Origin: Rhizobium herbae
GTDB lineage: Bacteria; Pseudomonadota; Alphaproteobacteria; Rhizobiales; Rhizobiaceae
NCBI RefSeq assembly: GCF_019511375.1
Contig: NZ_JAEUAO010000003.1
Span: 558,001 to 622,000 of the forward strand
Length of the DNA: 64,000 nucleotides
Direction: 5' to 3'
Part shown: piece by piece, positions 62,874 through 64,000 of the stretch
How the letters are laid out: each line of letters starts with the position of its first letter
Position numbering within the stretch: position 1 is the first letter of the stretch
Position numbers and translations under genes: made by a program
The notes under the pieces: model-generated
Told to the model about the DNA's origin: nothing
Seen by the model: only the letters and a program-made list of their open reading frames with translations
Databases searched by the model: none

Positions 62874-64000
62874 ATGCAAATACAGAGTGTAACGACGTCC
62901 GTCGGACGGCGGCCGATGACGCTTGCCTTGTTGAAAAGGCAGCTCGATACAGCAGACATGAAGGCAGGCAAGACTGCCGACAAATGGAAGGTCTTCCGCG
63001 ACGCTTGCGAAGCGAGGGCGATCCTTGGGATTCAGGACCGAGCGCTTGCCGTTCTCGACGCCCTGCTGACATTCTATCCAGACAACGAACTGTCACACGA
63101 ACGTGGGCTGGTCGTGTTTCCGTCGAACGCCCAACTGTCTGTACGGGCTCATGGGATCACAGGAACGACCCTACGGCGGCACCTTGCCGCTCTGGTGGAG
63201 GCTGGTCTCATCATCCGCAAAGATAGCCCGAACGGCAAGCGCTACGCTCGACGCGGCAGGTCCGGCGAGCTCGAGCAGGCCTTCGGGTTCAGCCTCGCGC
63301 CTATGCTTGCCCGCGCAGAAGAACTGGCCGCGATGGCTCAACACGTCGCTGCCGAGCGCAAAAACCTGCGAATTGCCAAGGAAGCACTTTCAGTATGCCG
63401 ACGTGATATCCGCAAGTTGATCGCCGCTGCGATGAACGAAGGAGCGTCCGGCAACTGGGGGACAATCGAGGAACACTTTCATGCTCTCCTGGCTCGCATC
63501 CCCCGATCGCCGACGACCAGCCAATTGGTGGATCTCCTCCAGGAGATGGAAGCGCTCCGCGAGAGCATCATTAATGCGCTGGAAATGCAGATTAAATCCG
63601 AAAAAATAGACACCGATGATGTCCGTTTTGACCGCCACATACAGAATTCATATACCGATTCCATCAATGAACTTGAACGTCGTTCTGAAAATGCGCTGGA
63701 TGCCAGGCCGATCGAGAACCTGCGTCCGAAAAGTGCCGCGATCCGGACCTTTCCCTTGATCATGGTGCTGCAAGCATGCCCTGATATAGCCGATTATGCG
63801 CCGGGAGGCACCATAACCGATTGGCGGGATCTCATGTCAGCGGCAGTCGTGGTGCGGTCCATGCTCGGCGTCACCCCATCAGCCTTTGAGGACGCCTGCC
63901 ACGTCATGGGTGCGGAGAACGCAGCTGTGGCCATGGCCTGTATCCTCGAAAGGGCAGGGCACATCACCTCGGCCGGCGGTTATCTGCGAGATCTCACTGC
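62874..64000 (+). CDS. repC: Plasmid replication initiator RepC (partial, runs off right edge)
   Basis: The frame is open from the ATG at 62874 to the window end (375 codons). It starts MQIQSVTTSVGRRPMTLALL behind GGTGAAGG. Typical RepC segments: KTADKWKVFRDACEARAILG, DRALAVLDALLTFYP, LVVFPSNAQLSVRAHGITGT (DNA-binding wing) and LRRHLAALVEAGLIIRKDSP with NGKRYARR. Full RepC is about 400-440 residues, so only the end is missing. RepC initiates replication, with the origin usually inside its own coding sequence. Confidence 0.93.
   Translation, partial: MQIQSVTTSVGRRPMTLALLKRQLDTADMKAGKTADKWKVFRDACEARAILGIQDRALAVLDALLTFYPDNELSHERGLVVFPSNAQLSVRAHGITGTTLRRHLAALVEAGLIIRKDSPNGKRYARRGRSGELEQAFGFSLAPMLARAEELAAMAQHVAAERKNLRIAKEALSVCRRDIRKLIAAAMNEGASGNWGTIEEHFHALLARIPRSPTTSQLVDLLQEMEALRESIINALEMQIKSEKIDTDDVRFDRHIQNSYTDSINELERRSENALDARPIENLRPKSAAIRTFPLIMVLQACPDIADYAPGGTITDWRDLMSAAVVVRSMLGVTPSAFEDACHVMGAENAAVAMACILERAGHITSAGGYLRDLT

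Noticed and set aside
1-64000. CRISPR arrays, tRNA or rRNA genes
   Set aside because: No regularly spaced repeats and no tRNA- or rRNA-like sequence were noticed on either strand.

Overview
The window is high-GC DNA that reads as part of a plasmid or other secondary replicon of a rhizobial alphaproteobacterium (Sinorhizobium/Ensifer, Rhizobium or a relative). The strongest evidence is a repA-repB-repC replication/partition operon at the right end (60492 to beyond 64000) with a candidate antisense counter-transcribed RNA between repB and repC. A resolvase, a crippled integrase and many IS fragments fit an accessory replicon. Genus assignment is inference. No rRNA, tRNA or CRISPR array was seen.

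Layout. (1) 1-5452: a sugar-type ABC importer (minus strand, running off the left edge) and a GntR regulator, divergent from a Tm-1-like / phosphoenolpyruvate-hydrolase-like gene pair: probably one catabolic unit of unknown substrate. (2) 5495-16486: a disturbed region with a PLD-like ORF, an MHYT-GGDEF-EAL gene split by a frameshift, fragments of IS3, IS91, ISKra4 and IS66 elements, decayed genes, a nucleotidyltransferase-fold gene behind tandem palindromes, and a complete IS5/IS427-type element that carries an extra gene and interrupts a small membrane-protein gene. (3) 16487-20298: an acyltransferase, a decayed alpha/beta hydrolase, a divergent WYL-regulator/RidA pair with a perfect operator-like palindrome, and a relic of pobA.

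(4) 20311-30583: a lignin-aromatics island. A sigma-54 regulator of the XylR/DmpR type faces a matching -24/-12 promoter ahead of a benzaldehyde-type dehydrogenase and a coniferyl-alcohol-dehydrogenase-like SDR. Next come an aromatic-acid MFS transporter with a MarR regulator, divergent from vanillin dehydrogenase, hydroxycinnamoyl-CoA hydratase-lyase and feruloyl-CoA synthetase. Together they would take coniferyl-type alcohols/aldehydes and ferulate/p-coumarate to vanillate/4-hydroxybenzoate. (5) 32714-42360: an iron-siderophore-type ABC importer divergent from a ParB-fold (SbnI-like) gene, SbnB-, SbnH- and SbnA-like enzymes and a MATE exporter. Two TGA-N9-TCA (RirA-type) boxes lie in long palindromes between the two arms. 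This looks like an iron-controlled metallophore locus based on 2,3-diaminopropionate, but no siderophore synthetase is visible. (6) 42502-51018: a 3-dehydroshikimate dehydratase-like fusion protein, a shikimate dehydrogenase, a complete branched-chain-type ABC importer and a LysR regulator: a probable quinate/shikimate uptake and catabolism operon.

(7) 51423-56116: an extra FtsH protease, a GT4 glycosyltransferase and a membrane diguanylate cyclase. (8) 56659-64000: a small hypothetical gene, a serine resolvase, a tyrosine recombinase with a broken C-terminus, and repABC with palindromes upstream.

All functions are assigned by reading motifs and family resemblance; no database search was run.
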